Of a stretch of DNA of 64,000 nucleotides, positions 45,371 to 56,244 are shown piece by piece. Each line of letters begins with the position of its first letter. The stretch's first letter is position 1. The notes below the pieces were generated by a model that saw only the letters and a program-made list of their open reading frames with translations, did no database searches and had not been told where the DNA came from. Source of the stretch: Dryococelus australis (Eukaryota; Arthropoda; Insecta; Phasmatodea; Phasmatidae); the NCBI GenBank assembly GCA_029891345.1, contig CM056993.1, positions 230,731,265 to 230,795,264 on the forward strand. Direction: 5' to 3'. The translations under genes and the position numbers were made by a program.

Positions 45371-48300
45371 AGATCTTAAAACGTTGTAATAATATGTTTG
45401 CATAGTTATGATGATAAATAAAACATTACAATATAATTGATGTTCTTTTATTTAATAAACCTACTGATATTGATGGGGTTTTCCTGTACAATTATTGTGT
45501 ATTTAGTTTACTACACTTATTGGGCAATCATTCTGCTTGTTTGATTGGATTACCATTTCATTGGATTAGTGTTTGTAATTCACATTAAGGCAGTAATCCA
45601 TTGCATTTGATAAGTAATCCAATTCGCTGTGTTTGATTCATTTTAATTGTGACATAATTATTTTAATTTATAATTCAATTGGTAAATGTGATATATTCGT
45701 ATTTGTAATTCATTGTGTTTGTAATTCATCATGTTAGGGCATTAATTTGTTGAAATTAAATTGGTATTTGTGAATGACTGATTTGTTTAATTGAATGTCG
45801 AATGATTATTAAATGTGATGCAATTTTTGCTTTTAGGTCATTAATGTGAGAGTAATGTTTAGTTTATCGAAATAAGTGTCTGGGTTTTTAATTGTTTGGG
45901 TAAGGTTATATTCGTTTGCTTGTAATAATACATTTCCTGGAATTTGGATACATTTAATTAATTTTGAGAAGTAAATACATTTGGAATGTGATATATTATT
46001 TTTGTTCGAATTTTTGTTGTAATTTCCTGGAAGTGAAATAACATTTCGTGGAATTTTATATTTTAAAGGCATTTGGAGCGCGATTCCATTTTGATGTTAT
46101 TTAAACTATTGACTTGAAACTAAGAAAAAATTGATCTATTCCCTTCTTATATAGTATTCGTATCCAAAATGGCTGCAGTTTTCCTTCCATTTTGCTAAAA
46201 ATAAGGTCTTTTGCAAATTTTTGTAGAATTATTGTTAAATTTGCAATGTTACAACTCTGATAGAGTTAATTTCAGGCTAGAAACATAATATGCAGTTCTT
46301 CTTTAACAATATATTGCTGAAATGAAGAATTAAAAAAAACAGCCATATATTTGATTTAGTATACACATTTCTGATATATACGATGGCGTTTCCAAAAAAG
46401 TCTTGGGTGGAAACTTTATAAAATCATACTTTATTATCAGATACATAAAACTTTGTGTTCAAAAATTTGGTCTTGTCGAGAAATCTATATGCAGACATAT
46501 TTTATTTTCTTGGCTCTAAACTAATATTTGAACAAAATTGTATGCACATTTGTTTAAGGTATCTTCCATCATATTAGTGCTATTTTTTTTTTACAAATGT
46601 ACGACTTATGTAACAGAATGCGACTTTAATGTTTTCTCTGTGTGACAACAGTGTGTAAAGCTGTACTCTTTGCCAGTTGGAAAACAGTTATCGAATATTA
46701 CTTTTTAATGTTACAGTAATTAAACAGTTCAAATAGCTGGCATATACTTAAAATGTGATGTGCACATCTGGGCAGCGGGGTCTTGGGAGGCGTTTTGTGT
46801 GAGAAGTGGATCTCGTAATATTTTATCAAAAGTATTTGTTAAGTTTGTCGATGTATTTCCCGGAAATTACAGCTTAAAGCCATTTGGGATTTATTATATT
46901 TCTTTGCATGTAATGTTACATTTTTAGGATATAATTTTGTGGGTTAAAAATTGATTTTGGACTTAATTTCTTAGAAACGGGATATATTTTCGGGGAAGTT
47001 CGTGGACTAAAGGCATTTGAGACTTAATACTTTGTGATTAGGGAATAATTTTTCAGTGGGAATTGATAAATTATATTTACTAGGAGGGAGCATTCAAAAA
47101 TGGGTGAAACTCTGTGGGCTGCTGGATTTTTGCAACGGTGCTTGTAACAAAGGACAGGGGTCAATGCTACTCTGGTAGCATCTTGGTTCGGACAAAGAAG
47201 TGGGTTGGGAGAGGCAGAGTGAGGGGAGTATTAGTGGGATCTTCCAAGCCCACCCGCCCACTCGCCTGCAGTCCAGCAAAGCTAAGTTAGTTTCTCGACA
47301 ACCCTTGGCTTGGATGGTGGCTGCAGAGCTCTGGAGATCATACTTAACTACCTGTCATAACATTAAATGCGAAAAGACCCACAGTAATAAATACGCGTGT
47401 TAATATAATAATTTCAGTTTTTATCAAACGTCTGATATCGGAAAACATGTGTGTGTGTTTTGGATAAAGTGTTCGCTACGAGAGTTGGTAGGCTTTCAAC
47501 TGTGCTTGTGTTAAGAAATGTGCTTCCATAAAGACATTTAACATATATATGCATTTATTATTATTTAATCGTAAAATCGTTTTTAAAAATTAAATAATTT
47601 TTCTAGGAAATGTGTGGGATGTTTAATTTAAATCGTTCGGCTAGACCGTAATTAGCTAGTGTTTGTACATTTCTTAATTTCCTCACAAGTTTTTGAGATA
47701 TTTTAATAATTTTCTCACGTTATTATTTATAAAACGTCTGATATCAGAAAGTGTGTGTGTGAAGTACGTTTATGAGACCGACATATGTCTGGATAAAGTG
47801 TTGAATACGCACCGCGAGACTCTGTAAGCTTTCACTGTGATGGGCTTTCGAAAGATGTTTGTGTTAAAACTATTTTTAAATATGTCTTCTCACGCTAGGG
47901 AAAATATTCAGACTGATAAACTACATTTGTGGATACATAGAATGATTATTACGGCTAAAGATACTTATCATGGATTAAAATACAGTTCCGCATGACCAAG
48001 AATATGCATTTCAGCAGTAGTAGCAACTAACTTCCGATACAACCAAATTTTATCACCAAGTTCTAATTTCATATTTTATGCAAGAACTTGGATGCATTAC
48101 CAAATACACTAATAACAGTAGTATTATCTGAATGATTTTATAGCTAATATTTATTTGCCAATGATTAACATTACATTTCAAATGTCCTGTGTAATTGTTT
48201 TATAAGTTGTAGATCGTTCTGTATTAAATTATATGCGATAGTAAAATAACTTTGTAGGTAGTTCAAATATTACATTGTAGAGCTCAGAGCAGATGAGGAT

Positions 48301-49500
48301 GTGGCATGTGTGTGTCTAATACGCTATTGTGATTAGCTACCATTGGAAATGTCAACCAGTGACTTGAATTTGTGCTCCATTTGTAAGCAGGGATAAATTA
48401 TTTCCATTGTGTAGTGACTTTCAATTTAGACTTGTGAATTTTTCATAACTCATATTTGTTAATTACTTCTTTGTAAGATACATCGTCCTTGTGTTGTAGG
48501 ACTTTATGTATTCCATCAGTTTACCTATTTCGAATGTATGTACATCTAATAACTCATTAATTTATAACACCTAAGTTGATAGGGAAATACGATACCTTTT
48601 AATCTTTGTTGTAGATATAACTATATTAATTCGTTCCTTGTTTGCTCTCCTTTAACACCAGGATTTCTGAGGCGGTAATTGAGTTTTCATGAGGCACTGT
48701 TGACTGTAATTCATTTGGACTTGGCATCATTCCTTTATGGTCTCTTGTGTTCAAATAATTAAATATGTGCTATTCGAGCAGTGATCCGGATTTTTAAACG
48801 TTCATGTCATTACAATTGATTTGTGTCGCAATAGGGGTGAGTCCTTTTCATTTATTTGTGATGTGTTCTATAAAACATAAAGTTTGGTACTTTGTTATTT
48901 TAAATCATTAATTTATTACAGATTTCCACTGTTTCACATAATACAGTCCACATTCTGATATCGCTGCACATGTCTTATCCTCAGTCAATACACTAATAAT
49001 ACTTAAGAATAGTAATTCGTTACCTGACATATATTCATTTGTAATTCAATAGGTTCTGTTTGTCGAGATTGAGTATGTTGTGTGCATCGTATGAGTCTCT
49101 GTTGTTTGTTATAAATTACATTCCTAGTATACAGTGTGGATTAGTAAACTGTCATTGTGAATTTCAGCATAAATCACATTCATTTTCAATAAACTACTAT
49201 AATGCTTTATTTACAAATACGCATTTCCGCTGTTTCACATGACCTCAGTGGACATTCAGACGCCAGCCACGCTGCATGTATCTTGGTGCTGTTCTCTTTC
49301 CCCTCCCTCAGTCACCCGCCAGACGGCGAAAGAGGAGTGACTTCTATGCCCCTCCTCAATACCATAACTAAATATTACACAGTACATATATATCCGTTCC
49401 TCAACATATCACACCTCAGTATGCCAGACGTCCAAGGCAGAACATCAATGCTGCCACTCTCCAACAAAAAAAATTAAGGACCCTCATCACATACCAAATG
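45371..49500. other. AT-rich region without recognised genes
   Basis: 45540-45830 repeats the short word TTTGTAATTCATT and relatives at low order. 47100-47350 is a GC-richer patch (AGGCAGAGTGAGGGGAG; CCCACCCGCCCACTCGCC) with no known domain. 49240-49350 is another GC-richer patch. The tandem duplication at 47.4-47.9 kb is listed separately. Confidence 0.35.
47426..47890. repeat. diverged tandem duplication, period about 306 bp
   Basis: AAACGTCTGATATC with GTGTGTGTG, then TGGATAAAGTGTT, GAG(A/-)-(C/G)T, GGCTTTC and TTGTGTTAA, occurs near 47426-47515 and again, in the same order, near 47732-47870. It is non-coding. Confidence 0.55.
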
Positions 49501-52429
49501 TATACAATCATACAAAATAAAAAAAAATCAAAGAAATTGGATCAAATAACTTTGATACAGTTACTTTCATCGAATTTCTTTGATCAATGAAATTTTAATC
49601 AATCACATAAATATTATAAAATTGATATTATAGATTAACGATAAACCATTTTTGATCGAATCAGTAACGGATTAATTACAGGATTAATTGGGTTAATCAA
49701 TTTAATATCAAATAGACAATTTGATTAATAAAATGTGGGTTTAGGATCCCCCTGCCCCTACTATTCACATTACAAGAACGAATAGCAATATTTCAGCATT
49801 AACTACAGACCATTAGCACATGGGCTTTTTCAGTATTAGTAAATACCTACGTCTACGTAGCTCGAACTGTCACAAAATGCTGACGTGGTCCAAATACAAT
49901 CAGTGTAAAGGAAACAGTATCTTTACACAAATACGAAAATTGTAGCCTAGTAACTAAGCAGTTAAGCAGTTAAATGGAGAAGCGAACTGTCGGTATTTAA
50001 CATTGCCATTTTACAATAGCACATACACTATAATCCTGCAAAAACACTATTGACATTCTAATTCCCTCTTTTTGTATTTTCTTGATGTGAGTAGGCGATG
50101 TTCCATATGAAAAAAAAATATAACTGTGTTTAAGAAATACATAGGCTATTTTAATACTTATTAAAATCTTTGTCTGGACTGCAATTACGAACCCTTGTGT
50201 AAAGTTCAATTCTGTGAAACCAGCAATTCAACAGCACATTTCATTTCCGAATTACTTGCGGTGATGCGTAATATATGTATACATATGAATCATGTTTATT
50301 TCTCTTAATATGAATCATGAAAATTATTTGTGAATCATATTTTATAATACGAATTTGTATAGGAAGTAAATTTTGTATTTTAAATATAAGTTGGAAGATT
50401 TCCATTTGTTTTCTCTCAATTATCCTGTTTAATGAACGATCACTTGCTATTTTTTAATATTAATTTAATTGTTTTCCACGAAAATAACACATTTTCTTCG
50501 GAATATCATTTTATTTATTCATGAGGATGCTATTCCACTATCCAAAAGAAATCTTTTTGTTTCTTAATATTTGTTTGCATATTATATTAATGTCTTATTA
50601 ATTTGTTTTATTAAAATATATTTGTTTTCATGTCTTATTAGTTTCAGTCGATGAACTGAGTGAAAACTGAATCTATTTAGTTTATGTTCACGAATATGTT
50701 TTGTAATTTATATTTATGAGTCATTATAAATTTATTAAGAAAACTTTCAAAAATCATCTGTTACATCGAAAGAGTGATATTGATCTGTATCATTTGTAAC
50801 ATACTGTCGATCATCTGGTGACACTTCTTTAAATATTTTCTTATGAATGCAAAATTTAATATGTCAATTAAATTTTACTTTATTATAAAATCTGCGAATA
50901 ATATTTTAGAGATTGTTCGTATGTTTATTTCCTTTATGAGTTTGACAACATAGTTTATCAAATAATGTACCTGAGTTCAAAAGCGATATTAACTAATAAG
51001 TTAAATATTGTGTTAATATTTACAAAAAATTAATTAATGCAGCGAAAATACAGCAATGAAGGCAATATATCACTCATATTAAAACAAAATAACGACATAC
51101 TTAGATAACGGGATTAAGATATAATTTATTAACTTGATTATTTTCAGTTCATGATATGTTTTCAGTATAAAAAATTAGAAGGTATTAGGATTATTTTGCT
51201 AGTAATCTTTATAAAGCTACTAAAATAAAATTTTACAGCATTTTCTGTTAACATAATAATGCACTTTAGAAAGCCTTGTTGGAAATTTTAATTTTTATAC
51301 AGGTAAATTTAGATTTGTAAACAAATACGAGATAACTTCGGAACTGTAACTTGACTTTTACTTGAAAAAAAAATAGAGTAATAATGAGGAAACATAAGCT
51401 ATGTATCATTAAATTACTCTTAGTTCACTGGAGCGGTTTCAAAATTGCTGTATATTTCGGCGGAGTGATCATTCTTCTGTCAATCTTATATAGGCCCCAG
51501 TCTTCTTCTACTGCAAGAGGTTCTTGAAAAATTAACTCACCCTGCCGCCATTGTTACCAACTTATCTTACGACACTGCCCCGTCTTATAAATTTCTATTT
51601 CGCTCATTCTTCCCCTTTAAGTTATTTTCGTCTTCTGCATCTAAGCATCGCGCTGTAGGCCGCGATATAATTTCGTGCCACTTCAGTTGCCGTCGTTTCA
51701 CGTTCGAGGATGGGGGCAAATGTCCGGAAAATATGTTTACTTACTACTCCGTGGTTCCATATAATCCAAAAACCACCTAAAGCGGATATGACACGAAACC
51801 TGCAGCCGTACTAGGTTCTTGTTCAAGTTTCTACAAGCCCTGGTGTACGAGCCGGTATACGAGCCGATATTTGAGCCGCCATGGAAGATTCATATTACAC
51901 AACAGCAGTTCGTGTACTAGCATCTGGCACCATCGGTGGGGCGCAGTGTGTGGTTTGTAGTATACGTGAACACCATTCGTAGAACTGCTACCAGTAAATA
52001 ACTTGTGAAGGCCTATAAAATACTAGCTAGCACATGTTAATATTGCTATATTACTGTTCGCCTTCTACATAAATTGATTGCTTACTAGTTCAGTTTCATT
52101 CATTTTCTTGAAAATGTCTAGAAGTCACTAAGTGTACGAGTGTTTTATTTTTAATTTTGACGAAAATTACTAACCGGTTGCAAAATATAGGTTTTTTACG
52201 TACCGGAATATAATCAGCATGTAAAATGTAATAATAAATACAAAGTTGTGGTCCGGTGGAGTTCAGAACTCACGCCCAAATTTACAAGAGATTAGTGAAC
52301 GTCGCGGCTTCGCCACTGCACTAGCAGTTCACACACCAGGTGCAGCGTTTATATACTGTAGATGTCGTAACTGTTTGAATTAATTTTTTCATACAGCAAG
52401 TAACGGTAGTTAGGGACCGGTCCGAGTAT
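49501..52429. other. AT-rich region without recognised genes
   Basis: 49500-49740 is dominated by TTGATTAAT/ATCAAAGAAATT words on both strands, without a clear period. 51640-51960 is GC-richer and contains GTACGAGCCGGTATACGAGC. Similar words (TACGAGAGCCGGTATGG) recur near 52730, but no shared element could be delimited. Confidence 0.35.
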
Positions 52430-52555
52430 GAGCCTGGTGAGATTTCGGGAAACTATGGAAGATTTAAATCAGGATGGCCTGGCCGGGAATCGCACCCGGG
52501 TCCTCCCGTACGTGAGTCCAGCGTGTTACCACTGCGCCATCTCGCTCGGTACATC
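52430..52555 (-). mobile_element. second tRNA-derived SINE family
   Basis: On the minus strand from 52551 the head reads CCGAGCGAGATGGCGCAGTG, then GTAACACGCTGGACTCACGT (A-box region and anticodon arm), then GGACCCGGGTGCGATTCCCG (B box). The short body contains ATTTAAATCTTCCATAGTTT, then CCCGAAATCTCACCAGGCTC. This head and body differ from the tRNA-Gly-like family found elsewhere in the window. The copy is well preserved in its tRNA part. Confidence 0.82.
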
Positions 52556-53159
52556 AAGTAATGTTTCAAGTATTCAGAACGCTTTAAACACCAATTGAAA
52601 GTAGTTATAGGCAATATTATTCGTCGACGTCGTATTTTAAATACTTTTCTGTTTCTTCATTAACTCGTTTCAAGTAGTGCCCATGGGGAGCGCCCTAAGC
52701 TCTGAAACTGTAATGTAATTGGCCAGGTACGAGAGCCGGTATGGATAATTCCTCGAAAAATAGGACGTGTCCAATTACCAAACCTGATACGAAATCTGGC
52801 CGTACAAGGCGGGAAATGCCATGACGGGTGCCACACTAGTCCGTATACTGGCCGCTATGGCGGAACTTGCACTAGCTTTTACGGAATCTGGTATCGTGTA
52901 ATATCGCATTAAGAAACACATTCTGACAAACGAGAAGACATGACACTTAAATGGTAAAATTGTAAAACGAAGACAAATTTCTTAGTGGGCTTATTAACGC
53001 CCATGATTTTATGCGAGACCGTTTACATGCGAAACTAATCTAATATTAAAACCGACAACTACACACACGTGCACATATTCATGGCTTCAACTCCGTCTTC
53101 AATCACTTGAGGTCATAAGATTTTTCCTTACGAAATTAGAATTTTTTTTCGATTGTTGA
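52556..53159. other. anonymous spacer
   Basis: No gene recognised. A GC-richer patch lies at 52725-52880. Confidence 0.35.
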
Positions 53160-53432
53160 GGTTGCAACACAAGTGGTGGATGTGAGTGAAGATATTTCGG
53201 CGACTCTTAACATCGCGTTATGAGAGTCGATGAGGTTGAAGCAAGGCAAGGGAGCAATGCCGGAATGTAAAGGGCGCGGGGAAACGGATATCCCCGGAGA
53301 AACCCGCCGACCAGCGACATCGTCCGGCACGATTCTCACGTGCGAAAACTTGGGGGCGGTCCCGTTGGTAAAGGAACCCGGTTCGCCTTGGTGGGAGGCG
53401 AGTAGTCTATCCACTACACCACTGCGGCCCCA
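53160..53432 (-). mobile_element. tRNA-Gly-derived SINE, full length, copy 5
   Basis: From 53432 on the minus strand: GCCGCAGTGGTGTAGTGGAT with AGACTACTCGCC (A box), then TCCCACCAAGGCGAACCGGG (anticodon arm into B box). The body has TTTTCGCACGTGAGAATCGT, GCCGGACGATGTCGCTGGTC, GGCGGGTTTCTCCGGGGATA, CATTCCGGCATTGCTCCC and CTCATCGACTCTCATAACGC, and ends in TCTTCACTCACATCCA. Anticodon-arm sequence TCGCCTCCCAC resembles tRNA-Gly(CCC). It is one of the best-preserved copies here and faces the next copy head to head. Confidence 0.92.
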
Positions 53433-53677
53433 CCTGATGGTTGTGGTGACGTCAACTAAGAAGCTGCTGATGTCATCCAAGATGGGTCCCATATTAATAG
53501 AAATATTTTTAACTTTTTAGGATTTTGGTAAATTTTACATGGAAATTGAACTTTTCCTTTAAAATATAATATAACGTTATCTAAATTTTAAAATAATTAT
53601 CAGCAAAATTTCGACTAGAAACTCTGCCGTGTTGTAGAGATTTTCTCGTGGTACTTTAGTATACTCTTAGACCTTAG
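53433..53677. other. AT-rich spacer between head-to-head SINEs
   Basis: 245 bp without features. Confidence 0.35.
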
Positions 53678-53960
53678 GAGCCATTGTTTCGTAGTAATCA
53701 GAATACTCGACTCCCGCCAGGGCGAACCGGGTTCCATTACCGGATAAGTAACGTGGCGGACGTTGCCCTTGACACGCGGGTTTTCTCAGAGTACTACCGT
53801 TTGTCCCACCCTTGCATTCTGCCGCTGCTCCATCGTTACCTCGCTTCGCTTTCACTGACACTCCAGGCCTCTCTGTTAAGCACCGGCAAATACGTACTTC
53901 TCCACACAAAGCATCCCTGCCTTCATTCCGCCACAGCGAACATTTCCCCAGTGTACGGCA
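53678..53960 (+). mobile_element. tRNA-Gly-derived SINE, copy 6
   Basis: The worn head GGAGCCATTGTTTCGTAGTA and ACTCGACTCCCGCCAGGGCG lead to AACCGGGTTCCATTACCGG (B box). The body keeps ACGCGGGTTTTCTCAGAGTA, TTGCATTCTGCCGCTGCTCC and CAGGCCTCTCTGTTAAGCAC. It is more diverged than the copy at 53.16 kb and lies in the opposite orientation. Confidence 0.85.
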
Positions 53961-54485
53961 GCAGACATTATACATTTGCCAAAGGAAAAAAATAAAATAA
54001 AACACGGAATTTATTTTTTAATACGTAGATTTAATCGAAGATCTGAAAAACACAATAGCAAAATATAAGTCTAATCAAATGTGTGTAATATGTCTGAATA
54101 ATCGATGATTTCGGCCTGAATTTTAAATGTGATTTAGTAAACGTGTTTGCATAGTACTTACGAGTTTTTAGAGGTAAATAACACAGTCTTCAAAAGCCGT
54201 GCGTTGCCTGGGAGCAGAACCCAGAGCTTCTCTGAAGTGTGAGTGGCGACTGTATAATGGAATTACAACAAGGAGTTTGAGACAGGTGGAACCCGTGATA
54301 CACGAGTTGTGTTTCACAACTCGTGCCTTGTTTCGCGATGCGATTAGCGATGAGATTCGCCGACTGATCTGCATGTAGCGACGCGTTCCGCTAAGTTCAT
54401 CGCAAAGTGTGGGTAAGACAAGACTTCACAAGTGGTATTTCACGATTTCAGTATGAAGACATGCAAATATACATCAGTTAAATAT
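53961..54485. other. anonymous spacer with a weak tRNA-like patch
   Basis: Minus-strand GCTCTGGGTTCTGCTCCCAG near 54225 resembles a pol III B box but the rest of a SINE head is not convincing. No gene recognised. Confidence 0.3.
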
Positions 54486-55706
54486 AATACTTACTACACG
54501 CAGTGGAGCTGAACTCTACCAACAAACTTCGGCAGCCGATTCCTCATCAAATAAAAGGTCTAAAATATAAACACGACATATAGCTTAAGAATATTCCGAA
54601 GGGGTGAAAACTGCCCTCGTATGTGTCGTTGAAGCAGATGTGTTTTGCTACAAACACATCCAGAATAAACGATAAATTTCTGAGTTTCGGGATACTGCAT
54701 TATTAGACGACAAAGTTCAACGCACAAAAATATGGGCTCAACTCCATCCATGAAAAGTGAGGGGTTACTAGCACATTTGTGTAAAGAAAAATATAACTGT
54801 ATCGCTTTGTTTGTTGTTTCCTGTGGAATCGTAACCAGCATATATGGTGAACAAAAATTCCTTCTTGTGTGTTTAAGCATAAATTACGCCGTTTTCGAGA
54901 AACTAATTCATGGCGATAAAGCGTCACGTGGGGTGGGGATGGAGCAATTTCTATATTATACAGTGATGCAACGGGCGTGCCCTGAAAAAAATCCACTGGC
55001 CAATAGTAACGTCTGCCACATTCCCCAGATACGTATATTCGTGTAGACCCCACCGGGAATGGAGTCTGATTGGCTGTGGTGGGATGCGAGCAGTCTGCCC
55101 ACTGAGCCACCATGGGCCTTACTTGCATATCCGCAATAGTTTGTTGGGGTAGGCGTGGATAACACGTGACACACGACTTGTTCCAACAATACATGGCGTC
55201 ATGAAATACAGCAATATCATGCACCAACAACAAAATGTGTTGCTATGTGCCACAAGTCCAAATTCATTGCTGAAATATACTGAATTAATTTCTCAAAAAT
55301 GGCGCCATTTGGGTTAAAAATACAAGATGGAATTTTTGTTCACAATGTAGGGTAGATTACCAATCCACAGGAAACAACAAACAAAGAGATACAGACAAAG
55401 TTTTATTTGCACAAGTGTACTGCCAAACCCTCACTTTTCATTGATGGAGGTTAGTATTGGAGCCCATTTTTTTTGTGCTTTGTACTTCGTCGTTTAATAA
55501 TGCAGTATTCAGAAACCCAGATATTAATTCAGACTGTGTTACTAGAAAAAGTAATCTGCTTCAACTACACTTTCAAGGGTGGTTTTCACATTTTCGGAAT
55601 AGACTTAGGCTATATGTCTGTAAATATTTTCGACCCATTTTTGATGAGATATCACCTGCCGAAGTTTGTCGGTAGAAATCAGTTCTACTCTGTATATGTA
55701 ATCTAA
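54486..55706. mobile_element. second foldback element, arms of about 425 bp
   Basis: The left arm (54486-54912) and the right arm (55281-55706) are imperfect reverse complements along their whole length. Landmarks on the left are ACCAACAAACTTCGGCAG, GACATATAGCTTAAG, TGCATTATTAGACGAC, GAAAAGTGAGGGG, TTTGTTTGTTGTTTCCTGTG, GTGAACAAAAATTCC and GAGAAACTAATTCA. All return inverted on the right. The two arms seem equally old and are perhaps 75-80% alike by eye. The loop of about 370 bp holds a SINE. No transposase is seen. Reading frames of about 70-106 codons run through both arms in the same sense relative to the arm and share words (for example PIF, NNAVF/LIMQY, RNxLxLYV), which is the arm homology itself rather than proof of coding. 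Confidence 0.78.
54985..55125 (-). mobile_element. tRNA-Gly-derived SINE head, copy 7, inside the foldback loop
   Basis: From 55122 on the minus strand: CCATGGTGGCTCAGTGGGCA with GACTGCTCGCATCCCACC (A box and anticodon arm), then GACTCCATTCCCGGTGGGGT (B box) and a short body. It is strongly diverged and truncated. It sits between the two arms, so it either inserted into the loop or was carried with it. Confidence 0.72.
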
Positions 55707-56244
55707 TGCCGAGCCATCATTGTCAGGGCTAAATTATTTAAACTGTGGATACATGATACTAAGATATATCGCCTACATTAAAGGTACATATGCTTGGATG
55801 TAAAGTTTTATGTTACGTTGTTAAGGCGAAGAATAGAACAACTTAATGCAATAGTTATGTAAACTCAGCTGGCTGTGAGACATGAAAAATAACCAGGGGG
55901 AATAATAACGTAAATGAATAGCTTCATTACGCCTTATGAAAGGAATGAATACATTACCATGAACCAAACCGAATTTAAAAATAATAAATGCCTTAATTCG
56001 AATGTAAGTAAGCTTTTTTAGAATTGATGTATTAAGGCTGTATATTGTCTTCTTATTCCAACTGACACGAGGGTAAATAATGCTACCTACATTAAATTGA
56101 ATTTGTTTATAATGTGCTGAAATAAAAACCAAATTTACTGATATAACTAAGATGCCTACTTTCCTCAACATAGGTAATATTAATTTTTAAGTTCTTAAAC
56201 GTTGAGTTCGTAAGTAGGACTTGACTTATCTTCTTGAAAGTAAT
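55707..56244. other. AT-rich spacer
   Basis: An open frame of 116 codons on the minus strand (56171-55821) has no recognised domain and AT-driven composition. It was not accepted as a gene. Confidence 0.35.

Noticed and set aside
52230-52330. tRNA-like patch on the minus strand with GAGTTCTGAACTC
   Set aside because: The A box and arm pairing are not convincing and the sequence matches neither SINE family.
54703-55233. 176-codon open frame on the minus strand
   Set aside because: It runs from a foldback arm into the SINE in the loop; no domain and mixed origin.
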